The translations under genes were made by a program, and so were the position numbers. From the NCBI RefSeq assembly GCF_036785885.1, contig NC_092329.1:8246001-8310000 (forward strand): 64,000 nt of DNA, read 5' to 3'. Of the stretch, positions 53,901 through 64,000 are shown in pieces; within the stretch, counting starts at the first letter, position 1; each line of letters opens with the position of its first letter. The stretch comes from Coffea arabica (lineage: Eukaryota > Streptophyta > Magnoliopsida > Gentianales > Rubiaceae). A model generated the notes under the pieces. The model made no database searches, was not told where the DNA came from, and worked only from the letters and a program-made list of their open reading frames with translations.

Positions 53901-56900
53901 TGATTATAGACGGAGTAATGCTCACTTTATTGTTATCCTTCTTCTCTTGATGATTCTTAGAGATTGATGGTCACTATTGGGGAAATTGCATATGTACCAA
54001 CTTTAGCTCAAAACTTGTGTTCTTGCAGTTATATGAAATTGCCTACTTGATGCTGGAGCCTGCATCCAGAAGGCTTGCTTTTCGTCCATATTTTTTCTGA
54101 ATAGGATTTTCTTCGCATTTGCTTGGCAGAAAGTTCTTTTGTAAAACTTTGGTCATATTAAGGGATTGCACTGGATAAGCAGCTTGTCTTAATTGGAATT
54201 TTGGACCTTGATTGAATATGACCTTTTCTTGATCCATGATACACTTAGTTTCCTGACTAATTTATCTATACGCAGAGAAAGAGATACACATAAATTTTTC
54301 ATGCTTCAGAGTTATTCTCAATGGTGTTCCTGACTAATTTATCTATACGCAGAGAAAGAGATACACGTAACTTTTTCATGCTTCAGAGTTATTCTCAATG
54401 GTGTTCTTCACCCAATTATGATTTGTACTGTTTTTGTTTGCTTATGAAACTTTTGTTGCTTTTTATTTCGATACAGAGCTTCTGACTTCTAGTTTATATC
54501 CATTCACAGCACTTGGGCCCACTATGTTGTGCTATACATCACAATCATGTTTTTTGTGCTGTAATTTTATGTTTAAGAAATGTGTGTTGCATTTTATCCT
54601 AATGTGGAGTATCTGATTTCAAGTATATATCCATTTTCAGGCTTTGGGCCCCCTGTCTTGCACTATATGTCATTTCTTGCTGCACTTGTGCTCTTCTTTA
54701 CCATGTAAGGCTGAACAACATAAGTAACTAGTTATTTGTGGGATTACTTAAAAGTTTGTTCAATTGTTTCCTTGAAATTCTAGCTTTTAATCAAAAGCTT
54801 CCATGTTTTACTTCCAGGAGTATAAAAGCATCACAAAGTTGAGGCTCTTACACATTACTGAAGCTCTTTCTAACCCGAGTCACTTCACAGTTCTTGTTCG
54901 TGGCATTCCGTCGTCTCAAACTGAATCATATAGTGAGACAGTGGCCAAATTTTTTAGCACATACTATGCCTCAAGTTATTTATCGCATAAAATGGTTTAT
55001 CAATCTGGTACAGTTCAGAAACTGATGGTGAGATAAAAAGCTTCAGTATACTGAAAATTTGAATATTGTTTGTAGCTTTTGAAATACATACCGGGCTTTC
55101 ATATCATTTGGTTGGTGCAAAAGGAATATGGAATGTTGATTAATAACTTAGCTGTTTTGGAGTCACCAAAATGTTTTATTTGCTCGTATGTATATATATA
55201 CTGTAACTTCTGAACTAGATAATGCCAAAAATTCATAATGCAAATTGGCCTTCTATGGTTCTTCCAAACAGTTGATAACGAATTCCACAAGTGCACTTTT
55301 TTGTGTTACAAACTCTAGTCTCCCATCCTTATATTTCTTAGCATTTTAGAGGGTTTGATTTTGTACCTTTTGATATGTCCATGCAAGTTCTTTCCCTTAC
55401 TGTTTTTGACCTTTAATTAGCAAGAGAGAAGTAGAATGTGCATTTAGAAACCACACAGTTGGAACACATTTTTCACGAATGTAAACTTCAGCACAAAGAA
55501 AATATTGGACCAAAAGTATAAATAAAACAAATGGATCAGTATAATATTGTTTTTTTTTTGGGGGGGGGGGGTGTGTGGAAGAAGCTGTTGTTGCAGGAAG
55601 ACATATAAGTAGGATACCAACAAGAAAGAAAATGCTATTAAGATTTGGAAATTTGTTTCGTAATCCTACAATATTATATTTATATTGGCATTTTTAACAT
55701 GCATTAGTGGTGCTGATGATGCAGGCTCGTGTCAGTCACTTACATCTGCACTTGTATTATTCTATACTTCTCTATTCAATGCTCAGTTTTGTTCTTTGCC
55801 CTTTTTACCTGCAGAGTGATGCAGGGAAGATGTACAAGATGCTCAAGACTTGTACCAGAGAACAACAATGTGGCCCAAATTTGATGAGATGTGGTCTTTG
55901 TGGAGGGACTACATCATCTTTTAAGATGCTTGCCATAGAGTCTCAAAATGACAAGGGGAGAAGTGACTCTGATGCAGCAGATTTGAGAAGAAAGGTCCAA
56001 AAATTGTACTTTAAACGGATATCCTTGGTGCTTTGCGCCTGTAGATATATGGTTAAGACAGAAATAGAAGGAAAGAAGACCTTTAGTTTTGAATAATCTT
56101 TCAGTGTGGTGATACCTCATTTCCATTTTTTTTACCCTTTCGCTTTCCTGAGTAGTTTCAAGACTCCTGGTAGAAAGTATACATTCATACATTTCTAACT
56201 TAGTTCAGTTTGAAACCTAACAGAAATATAGCTTGCAACTACCAAATCTTGAAAGATTTTGTTTTAACCATAGACAGAGATCAAGCGAACCTGCAACTGT
56301 GTGGGCTTGTCTATTTACAACGAGGAAGATAAGAAGAGTTTGTACATGTGGAACTAATTTCAGGCGGTCTGAAACCTGGCATAAACTTAGTTTGCATTAA
56401 CCAAAATGTTTGAGAATTCTATCTTGAACAGTTTGGTTTTGAAGCATAGGTAGAGATTTCCTGGAAGATTCTTGCTTAATGTACTTTCTCTATGTTGATG
56501 AATAGAGAACAGAAATGATACATTGCATGATGTGCATCCAGCTTTGTTCTTTATGCCTGAAGGATTTGCTAGTCTACCTCTCTACTTTGAATAAGCCCCT
56601 GTTTATCTATTCCTAGAATCCATTTGGGGCTCCATAAAATAGAAGGAAACCGAGTTGTTTATCCTGTCTTCCCTGCTTAGGATTCTAGGGTTTAATGATG
56701 CTTCATTCATGTAGAATTTGGTCCTTGTCGTGGGCCTGGTCTTAAATCTACTGGGCTAAGAATTTAGCCTGGCCGGAAGTATTCCTCTTCCCTCTCAGTA
56801 GGACTTTGCTTTCATGTCAACCTCATTCTATGGTTTTTTTTTTTCTTATTGTGCTGCTTTCTACTATGTGTAGTATTTTGTAATTTATGCCATGACATGC

Positions 56901-59900
56901 TTTTTAGTCCTTGTTTTCTTGTTGAAACTTAACTACCAATAGTTTGGTTAGAACTACATCGTAGTCTGAAGTATCTCTATCTTTCCTGCAGGAATGTGGT
57001 GCTGCATTTGTTTTCTTCAGGACCCGCTATGCTGCCTTGGTTGCCGCACAATCTCTTCAATCACAAAATCCCATGAAATGGGTGACTGAGAGGGCTCCAG
57101 ATCCAAAAGATGTCTATTGGACGAACCTTGGTCTGCCTTATAGAATCCTTTGGATTCGACGAATAGCTATTTTTGTGGTCTCCATTCTTTTTGTTGCATT
57201 TTTCCTCGTGCCTGTTACACTAACACAAAGCCTTGTGAACCTTGATAAGCTGCAGAATACATTTCCATTTCTGAAAGGAATTTTAAAGAGGTAGGATTTG
57301 GACTTGGATTTGGTTTTCGTATACTCAAGTTACCAGCTGTGCATGACCGTTGTTGAAATTCTTTTAGTACAGCTAGTAGACATATAATGTCTGTTTGTTG
57401 TTTGGAATCTGAAATTTGTGATAGGCTGTGTATGGCTGGAAGATATATGAAAATGAAAATGCAGGTTGACTGGAGATGATCAGTCAGTGGAAATATGGAC
57501 GTGACATCATTGAACCAGCAATTTGTGCTTTTAGTGTTTATTTTTTGGCCTTTTACTTGGATATAGATAATGTTAGCTGTTATATTTCTCATTTAAATGT
57601 TAGAAGAAGGGTTTAATTTAAAGGATTCCTAGAACATATAACGGATGTGACTTCTTATCCTTCACTTGCTTTTGCAGGAAGTTTATGAGCCAGCTTGCTA
57701 CTGGATATTTACCAAGTGTCATATTGATGTTATTTCTGTACATGGCTCCACCACTTATGCTTTTTTTCTCTACCATGGAGGGTGCTGTCTCTCGCAGTGG
57801 CAGGAAATTGAGTGCTTGCATCAAGCTTCTGTACTTCATGATATGGAATGTTTTCTTTGCAAACATTTTAACGGGAACCATTATTAAGAATTTGGTCGGC
57901 GAAGTTGCTCGGAGATTGCAAGATCCAAAAAATATTCCAAACGAGCTTGCCACTGCCATCCCAACAACGGTGATTTTCCATTGTTTCTCTGTTTCTTAAA
58001 TTTTCTGGCCTTTGTAAAGGTCAAGTAATTTACCTTGGTCTTGGAAAATCATTATCTTATGCAATTAAAAGAGTAATTGATTTGTATATTTGTTTATGCA
58101 CTTTTGGGCCTTGGAGATGAGTGCTTTTCTTAATGCTTCTCATGATGTAATTGAGATTGGTCTTGATGAAAGTATTTGCTTGCACAGATCGACTTCTCTT
58201 TCTAGAACTATTTAGTTTGTGGAAATTGAATTGATATAATAGCTTTTGTCATCTTTGTTCAGAAATTTAAATCAATCCTAAGAATATATATAATCACCTT
58301 AAAGAGATATCTATAGATTGTGATCATTGATAATCATCTTAACAATATGAGATTTGACATATTGCAGGCTACCTTTTTCATGACTTACATTTTGACATCC
58401 GGTTGGGCAAGTTTGTCATTTGAGATTCTACAACCATTGGCCCTGATATGCAACCTTTTCTACAGATATGCTCTCAGAAACAAAGACGAATCAACCTATG
58501 GGACCTGGACTTTTCCTTACCACACAGAAATTCCAAGAGTTATCCTTTTTGGAGTTATGGGCTTCACCTGTTCCATAATGGCACCTTTGATCTTACCATT
58601 TTTGCTAGTCTACTTCTTCCTTGCTTACCTTGTGTATCGCAATCAGGTTAGCTTTCCCTCTTAGTGGACTAAGGAGTAGGCTGTCTCCGGTTTTCACTTT
58701 GTGTGAATTTTCAGGTCTACACTCGTGTGTGAATGATTTATACGTGGAAGTTGTTTTCTCTATTTATTCTTTTGTTATCAGTTAGTAAATTGATACTTGT
58801 ATAGATATTAATCTAAGATTTTTGTAGTGTGCATGCTTTCTGTCAATTTCTTTGCAGCTTCCAATGCAAGTTATTTAGCAGTTGTCATTACATGCTTGCC
58901 GCCTGCCCAACTATTGCACATAGAGCTGTTTTCTAATGTTTAATGCAAATTCAAGTTATCAAATCACTGATTTGGGTAATGTAGTAGGACTATGGTCACA
59001 AAAGAGTGTTGAAACTTAAGCTGTAATTCATTCTTTAGAATAACAGCCTTTTTTTAACCTGAAGTTCATTATGTTTCTGTAGAAGCAGCTAGTCAACGTT
59101 ATTCTGAGCTACAAATTTTTGGTTTGTCAAAAAAATGTTCATGGATGGGCATGTTTAGCAGTATAATCAACTTCTCTGGTGAATCTGTATGTAGTTGGAT
59201 GTGCGTTACAGATGGATATGTTTATTGAGCTTTGATATCAAGTACCAATGATTGTTTAGGTTTTATAAAATGCATTAATTCATGAATTTGTGTGATGGGC
59301 ATAGAGCTACTCGTTTTAGCTCAATTGCTTTGTGATCTTTTTCGTTGTTGCCTTTACCATTTCATGCTTGCATTATGACCATCTAATTAGTAAAATGCTG
59401 TAATGATGTACCTCTCAGATTCTTAACGTGTATGTCACTAAATATCAAACTGGAGGACTCTATTGGCCAACTGTGCACAATGCTACAATATTCTCATTGG
59501 TGCTGACGCAAATAATAGCTTCCGGAGTCTTTGGAATTAAAAAATCCACTGTTGCATCCAGCTTCACCTTTCCGCTGATCATCCTTACACTACTGTTCAA
59601 TGAATATTGCCGGCAAAGGTTCCTCCCGGTATTTAAGAGGAATGCTGCAAAGGTAACTTGTAGTGGTTGAAGTTCATTTTTAGAGATGCTCGTGTCCTAT
59701 TAGTGTTGTGTCTGCTAATATGTGGTTAATCCAAAGGTTCTCATTGAGATGGATTGGCAAGATGAGCAGAGTGGAATAATGGAAGAGACTCATCAGAAAC
59801 TGCAATCAGCATATTGTCAATTGACATTGACTACTCTTCACCAGGATGCAACCTTGCACGAGCATCCCGGCGAAACAGTTGCTAGCGGGTTGCAAGACCT

Positions 59901-60081
59901 AGAAAACTTAGATTCAGGTTTGGTTAGCTTAATTAGCACCATACCACAATCAAGTCATTTGAGTGGCTCTGGAAAGGTATTTATCGTTGTCCTGTTCGTC
60001 TTGCAGGAAAGACTCAGACATCTGGATTATGGGCTGGGCATTCCTCACCAGAAATCAAAGAGCTTCATGCGATGTAGATAG
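50985..60081 (+). CDS. OSCA/CSC1-like (RXW8-type) hyperosmolality-gated cation channel, 10 coding exons, 776 aa
   Basis: Members of this TMEM63/OSCA family are mechanosensitive, calcium-permeable membrane channels. Exons: 50985-51265, 53587-53733, 54641-54704, 54818-55027, 55815-55994, 56992-57290, 57678-57969, 58368-58646, 59419-59652, 59737-60081; phases close and total 2331 nt. Order: a late-exocytosis-type N-terminal membrane region (MYLAALLTSAGINIAVC at the start; segments to about 164), then a cytosolic PHM7-like domain (about 165-350) with HFTVLVRGIP and a Cys-rich CGPNLMRCGLCGG loop. The multi-spanning DUF221 core follows (about 350-640), containing GYLPSVILMLFLYMAPPLM, TYILTSGWASLSFEILQP and GGLYWPTVHNATIFSL. 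A hydrophilic tail makes up the last exon. Exon 3 (21 codons) has a decayed duplicate copy 131 bp upstream. The last exon includes a 30-nt in-frame GT...TTGCAG segment (59977-60006), here kept as coding. It appears intact. Confidence 0.94.
52849..52928. repeat. 40-bp exact tandem duplication in OSCA intron 1
   Basis: ACTGTTTCTGGAGAATGCTG and the following TTTACAATGTGATTTCTGAA occur twice head to tail (period 40) without visible mismatches. Confidence 0.85.
54250..54406. repeat. 77-bp tandem duplication in OSCA intron 2
   Basis: TCCTGACTAATTTATCTATA and CTTCAGAGTTATTCTCAATG occur in both copies (starts 54251 and 54328) with only a few differences (ACATAAATTT versus ACGTAACTTT). It lies directly upstream of the duplicated exon. 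Confidence 0.85.
54476..54575 (+). pseudogene. Decayed duplicate of OSCA exon 3
   Basis: Matches the real exon 3 region (about 54607-54710), including about 30 bp of upstream intron: CTTCTAGTTTATATCCATTCACAG versus TTTCAAGTATATATCCATTTTCAG. After the acceptor (54508-54509) and in the phase required by exon 2, it reads S-TWAHYVVLYITIMFFVL-stop, against R-LWAPCLALYVISCCTCALLYH in exon 3. A TAA at 54562-54564 ends the frame, and the donor position has GTTTAAG in place of GTAAGG. Inclusion would truncate the protein. Confidence 0.7.
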
Positions 60082-60580
60082 ACGTATTTCTTGTGTGTAC
60101 ATTAGTTGTTTGTCATGTACAAAATGATGTTCATTGGAAGATCTATACAATGTAAGGCAAAAAATATAGGTGTTTCTGCTGTAAAGAGCAACATCAGGTA
60201 CTCGAAGTTCTACTATACATTACAACCAAGAAACTAGCACCATTTCTCAATTAGCAAACTCGTCCTCGAGAAGATACCTCACTTCCTTGGGTTCTACTAC
60301 TAGTTGTCACAAAGCTTATCAAGAAGCTACTATTGATAATAAATCCTACTTGTTAACTCCTATTATAACATCAAGTTCCAGCGTATCAGTCAAGCAGTTT
60401 GTTATAACTGAAACTCAATGAAAAATTATCAGTAGTTTTACAAGGCAAAGATCTACCACGCTCGATGGTTGGGTGCAAAAGCAGAACTGAGATGTAGATC
60501 ATCCATATGTAGAGCCCGATATTTCCATTCAGAAGTGTAGACTTAGTGTATAAGAATTTAGGAATTGAACAACCATTTGA
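60082..60580. other. Shared 3' region between two convergent genes
   Basis: 499 bp between the stop of the OSCA-like gene and the stop of the minus-strand gene. Should hold both 3' UTRs, which may overlap. No other feature seen. Confidence 0.4.
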
Positions 60581-62405
60581 TCAATCCGATCTAGTAATCT
60601 GCACCTCGGAAGAACAACCATCTTCCAAAGGAACATTGTTTGCATCATTTCCCTCAGGCTGCAATGAAGTTCTCCATTGCCATAGGATTTGCATCAACCC
60701 ACCATTTGCAGCATGCAACAGAAATGACTGCGGCTCAACTGCGATACATATGGCAAAGATCCTAACTAGAACAAAGAAGCAACCTATAACCAAAAGCTGC
60801 CAATTCTTGCCCCTCTCCTGTCAAGCAGATAGTCAAATAATAAGCAGCATATCAAAACAGGCAGAGAAATGATAAAGTTATGAGTTGTGAATCCATTACC
60901 TGGGTGGACCGAATAAGCTCGTGAGATGTTTCGTTTAAAAAGTCAGCCACTACACAACCACAGAAAAGACCAAAGGGAATGACTAGCTCCTTGTTTTTAG
61001 AGATAGAGTATATGAAGTCAGACGCAGAACTTAAGATGATTAAAGCCGTAAGAGACCACTTCAATGCCAACTGCCCTAAAGCTAGCAGATGCTGCAGAGC
61101 AGCATTCTCTGCTTTTGCCCATGGAAAATTTTGGACCGAGGGAGGGATGAACTCAGATAGTTTCTTCATAGCATAATCAATGTGCACCTTGAACTTGGCA
61201 GGCTCATTGAACCATTCCATTCTGAACGATTTCACTGGATTACAAGCTGAAGTTCGGCAAATGGATACTTGTCTGACTAATGGGCCTTGAAGTTGACAGG
61301 GCAGGCTTTTAAACAACATAATCTGATTCAAAGAAGAAGATGCATTATGTAGTTCAGCTCATTCAAAAAAAATATTTGATTCAACACCTAAAGGATTCAA
61401 ATACAAAGATCCTAATTGTAAATGAAAACCACTTGATACTACCAAAAGAACACATTAAAAGCACACATTCACTTGAAGGCTCTCTTACCTTTTTCATTAT
61501 ATAAATGTAGGAATTCCATCCCAAATGACATACAGATTGCATTATGTGAATACTTTCTCAATTCTGAGGTTGCATTTGGACAAGTCATTATCCTATTAAG
61601 GTATCAGAGTGGGAATGCAGGATCCACTAGTAGCTTTATCTTCTTAACAAATTTACAACTAGACTATTTTGGTCATTACTCACTTATAGTCAAAACATCT
61701 GAAGCAGATATCTACAGCATCATTGATGCTCAATTTTTGGCACAATAATTTTTTTTGGGGAGCAAAAGTCTTAAAGCTAAGAGAGTTTCAAAAGTATTGT
61801 GTGTCATGAAACATTCCCAGTTTAGTAGAAAACTACATCTATGCTAACTAGTTTCACCAAAACCAATATACAAGTACCATTACTAATTCTTACTTGGTTT
61901 AGACATACTACACAACCACGCACAAGGACACGCCAACACACATGTATACAATCTCCTTAAATTTCTTTTCTAACAGATGTAAAGCTAGACTCATTTACAT
62001 AATGTTATTATTCTAACCAAAAGCATGTAAATTTATCCTTTTACTTGCGTTCCACAAAAATAGAGAAATTGATCTCAACTTTTCAATTGATTCCCATATC
62101 CTCGTCTCTCTCCCTCTCTCGACCATATCCCTCAACAACAGAACCCTCATTTCTCCCTCTATCATCTGAACAAATACGCTTCCCATTCCTCAAAAATCAT
62201 CTTCTTCTCCCACGCTCCCAGATTTAATACCAAAATTCAACCAGAGCCTAAGTTCCTCCACCCAGTTCAATAACCACATGCTCAAAATATTTATTGTAGA
62301 AAGCATCCGTAGATACAATTCAATCATCAAACTAAGATCAAACCAAGACCAATGATCAAGAATACACTATTGGGCTGAATAGACGCTACAAACTAAAATG
62401 TTAAG

Positions 62406-62465
<60 letters not shown>

Positions 62466-63350
62466 GCGGCACTCTGACGCTGTTAACAATGAATAGGTGA
62501 TAACAGCAGCTGATTTGTTATGGAGAATTAATAAATAAGAGAAGCCTCAAATTTTACAAGTGAAAATTAGTGTCTATGGACCTGTCTGGTGTTTTGTTTA
62601 AGAAGAAGTCAATATTAATATTGACTTTAAAGTCGATTTTCACATCTCCTTCTATATATTAAGAAATCAAATAAACTTTCAATATTTATTTAATCTCGAA
62701 TTATACACAAAGTATTTTCATAAAGAACCCTGAAAAGCAACATAACATGAATTCAGCAAGCTATCCGAAGGTAGGAGCAAATTAAGGTGAACGAGAGTTC
62801 AATCTCAACATGACTAACAATAATAAACGTGTCAGAAAGAACTACAGAGCATGAAAATGGTCAAAAGCCTCACAGAAAACAGCAATGTCAATATTTTTTT
62901 TCACTCCACATTCTAAAGAACCACGCTTTCTCTTCACAAGAAAAGCATCACAAGCTACCAAGTATCAAGAAAAACATAGAAATTACATACCAGAACTCAA
63001 GATAAGAATGCAAGTCAGGAATTTATTCAATTTCCTCCAACACACACACACACACACAAAGTTGGACAGAAAACTGAAAGAACCCACGAAATATTTGAGC
63101 TTGTTTTCCGAAATTGAAAATTGTAGCATACAAAGAAATGCTCAACCAGTAGAACTTCAGCAGATAGTGCACCATTTCCAGCTGTTATAAAATACATGTC
63201 TTTTTGACTACCTAGTCTGTCTAGCCCGAAAAATTAAAAATGCTAAAAATAAGTAACTGAAAAAGAATAAAAACCAAAAGCACTCATAAGGGAACAAACT
63301 AGTTTTACCGGGCAACTTGACGGAGAGATTGCCGCCGTCGATAACGCCAT
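60581..63350 (-). CDS. Unrecognised membrane protein, probably plastid-targeted, 3 exons, 233 aa
   Basis: Exons on the minus strand: 63350-63309, 61322-60900, 60817-60581, all phase 0; total 702 nt. The first about 50 residues are rich in Ser, Ala and basic residues with few acids (MALSTAAISPSSCP, RQVSICRTSACNPVKSFR), like a chloroplast transit peptide. A soluble stretch (EWFNEPAKFKVHIDYAMKKL) follows, then three hydrophobic segments at about 98-121, 126-144 and 161-182. The tail is acidic and Asn/Glu-rich (NDANNVPLEDGCSS). I do not recognise the family, so no function is proposed. Exon 1 rests on the ATG at 63350, a GTAAAA donor and in-phase joining; a start inside exon 2 (near residue 16) would remove most of the presumed presequence. 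A 12-codon upstream ORF (63397-63359) ends 8 nt before the ATG. Intron 1 is 1986 bp and carries a TA microsatellite. Confidence 0.7.
62412..62461. repeat. TA dinucleotide microsatellite
   Basis: About 25 uninterrupted TA units inside intron 1 of the minus-strand gene; likely length-polymorphic. Confidence 0.95.
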
Positions 63351-63749
63351 TTTTGCTGCTATCTCCGCCGGTGTTGATCAGGATTCATTAGCGGCATCGT
63401 TCTCACACGGTATTGTGGAGTATTTGTCTATTGCAACTACCACATCTTGCCTTTTTTATGTGGGCCAGAAGTTGTTCCCTCATCTTTGACCCAAAAGGTG
63501 TTCTGTTTACATGATGAGATTGGTCGGGTCCATTTTTATCTTTACAGTTGTTGGCCTTGACCACTCTGTAATCTTCGACCCGACAAAAGTCTGGGCTTGG
63601 TACCTTACGAACAGGCCATTCTTAAAAGGCCCGGCTTTTGCTTTTTGCGGACCATGAACATTGGATTGGGGTTCATCTAAAATACGGCACCGGGCAAAAT
63701 TTGTAGATGCTAGGTTACAAAATTGTGACCTGAAAGTCTATATTTTTTA
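63351..63749. other. 5' region of the minus-strand gene
   Basis: Contains the leader with its short upstream ORF and presumably the promoter. I see no clear TATA box and no other gene. Confidence 0.35.
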
Positions 63750-64000
63750 GGGATAATTTCAGAAACCTCCCTCAGGTTTCTAACAATTTGAATCATCCCT
63801 GCTAAAGTTTGTAGAATTACATTAACCTCTCTAAATATTATTAAAGGGCTATATTATTAACCTTCATAAAATCACGACCAAGATTTTTATAGAAAATTAA
63901 AAACAAAAACAATATCTCCTACGCACTTTTTTTTTTAGTATACTAAACACCTCGTTATAAGATGCAAAAAAAAGAATAATTTTACATTGATCATCTAGTG
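63750..64000. mobile_element. Left end of a TIR element cut by the window edge
   Basis: Starts GGGATAATTTCAGAAACCTCC, then CTCAGGTTTCTAACAATTTG, which matches the ends of the element at 42737-43919 (whose right end, as complement, starts GGGATAATTTCAGAAACCTCC). The other end lies beyond the window. Confidence 0.5.

Noticed and set aside
55707-56096. 129-codon frame that reads through exon 5 of the OSCA gene
   Set aside because: Only 55815-55994 is coding. The rest is intron read-through before the AG acceptor and after the GT donor.

Overview
The window is nuclear DNA from a flowering plant, most likely a eudicot. It is AT-rich, its genes carry many GT-AG introns, the intergenic DNA holds small non-autonomous DNA transposons, and every recognisable protein is of plant type. 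Some repeat motifs (GTTTGGA...TACTGTAGCA) remind me of asterid genomes, but I cannot fix the species. There are no bacterial, organellar or viral features and no CRISPR array.

Layout. (1) 848-2640, minus: a three-exon helix-hairpin-helix protein with a basic C-terminus. (2) 3614-3705: a retroposed U6 snRNA copy between 12-bp direct repeats. (3) 4023-5128: a hAT-like element, followed by about 7 kb of repeat-rich intergenic DNA. (4) 12548-16042, plus: squalene epoxidase, 8 exons, 532 aa. (5) 18425-24108, minus: a membrane-anchored J-domain protein, 7 exons, 248 aa, with a foldback element in its third intron. (6) 24409-27330: a TIR-bounded element with a Pack-MULE-like element (25081-26688) nested in it. 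(7) 28435-29089: a second polypurine/polypyrimidine foldback element. (8) 30101-34400, plus: a CGR2/CGR3-type pectin methyltransferase, 6 exons, 266 aa. (9) 40689-42663, plus: ACC synthase, 4 exons, 454 aa. (10) 42737-48412: several TIR elements and a Stowaway-type MITE. (11) 50985-60081, plus: an OSCA/CSC1-like RXW8-type channel, 10 coding exons, 776 aa. (12) 60581-63350, minus: an unrecognised, probably plastid-targeted, membrane protein, 233 aa. (13) 63750-64000: the start of another TIR element, cut by the window edge.

All exon chains were built by hand. In each case the reading phase closes across every junction and the total CDS length is divisible by three, which is the main support for the models. 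The genes are separate transcription units and I see no functional cluster. They cover sterol/triterpene synthesis (squalene epoxidase), ethylene synthesis (ACC synthase), Golgi pectin methylation (CGR), mechanosensitive/osmotic calcium entry (OSCA), a co-chaperone, and two proteins of unknown function. The channel gene and the plastid-protein gene are convergent, 499 bp apart.

The most interesting signals are: a decayed tandem duplicate of exon 3 in the OSCA gene; the nested Pack-MULE carrying what looks like a captured host-gene exon; the U6 retrocopy with target-site duplication; a family of TIR elements with 9-bp target duplications; and two foldback elements with long polypurine/polypyrimidine arms. 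I found no wholly new multi-gene system.
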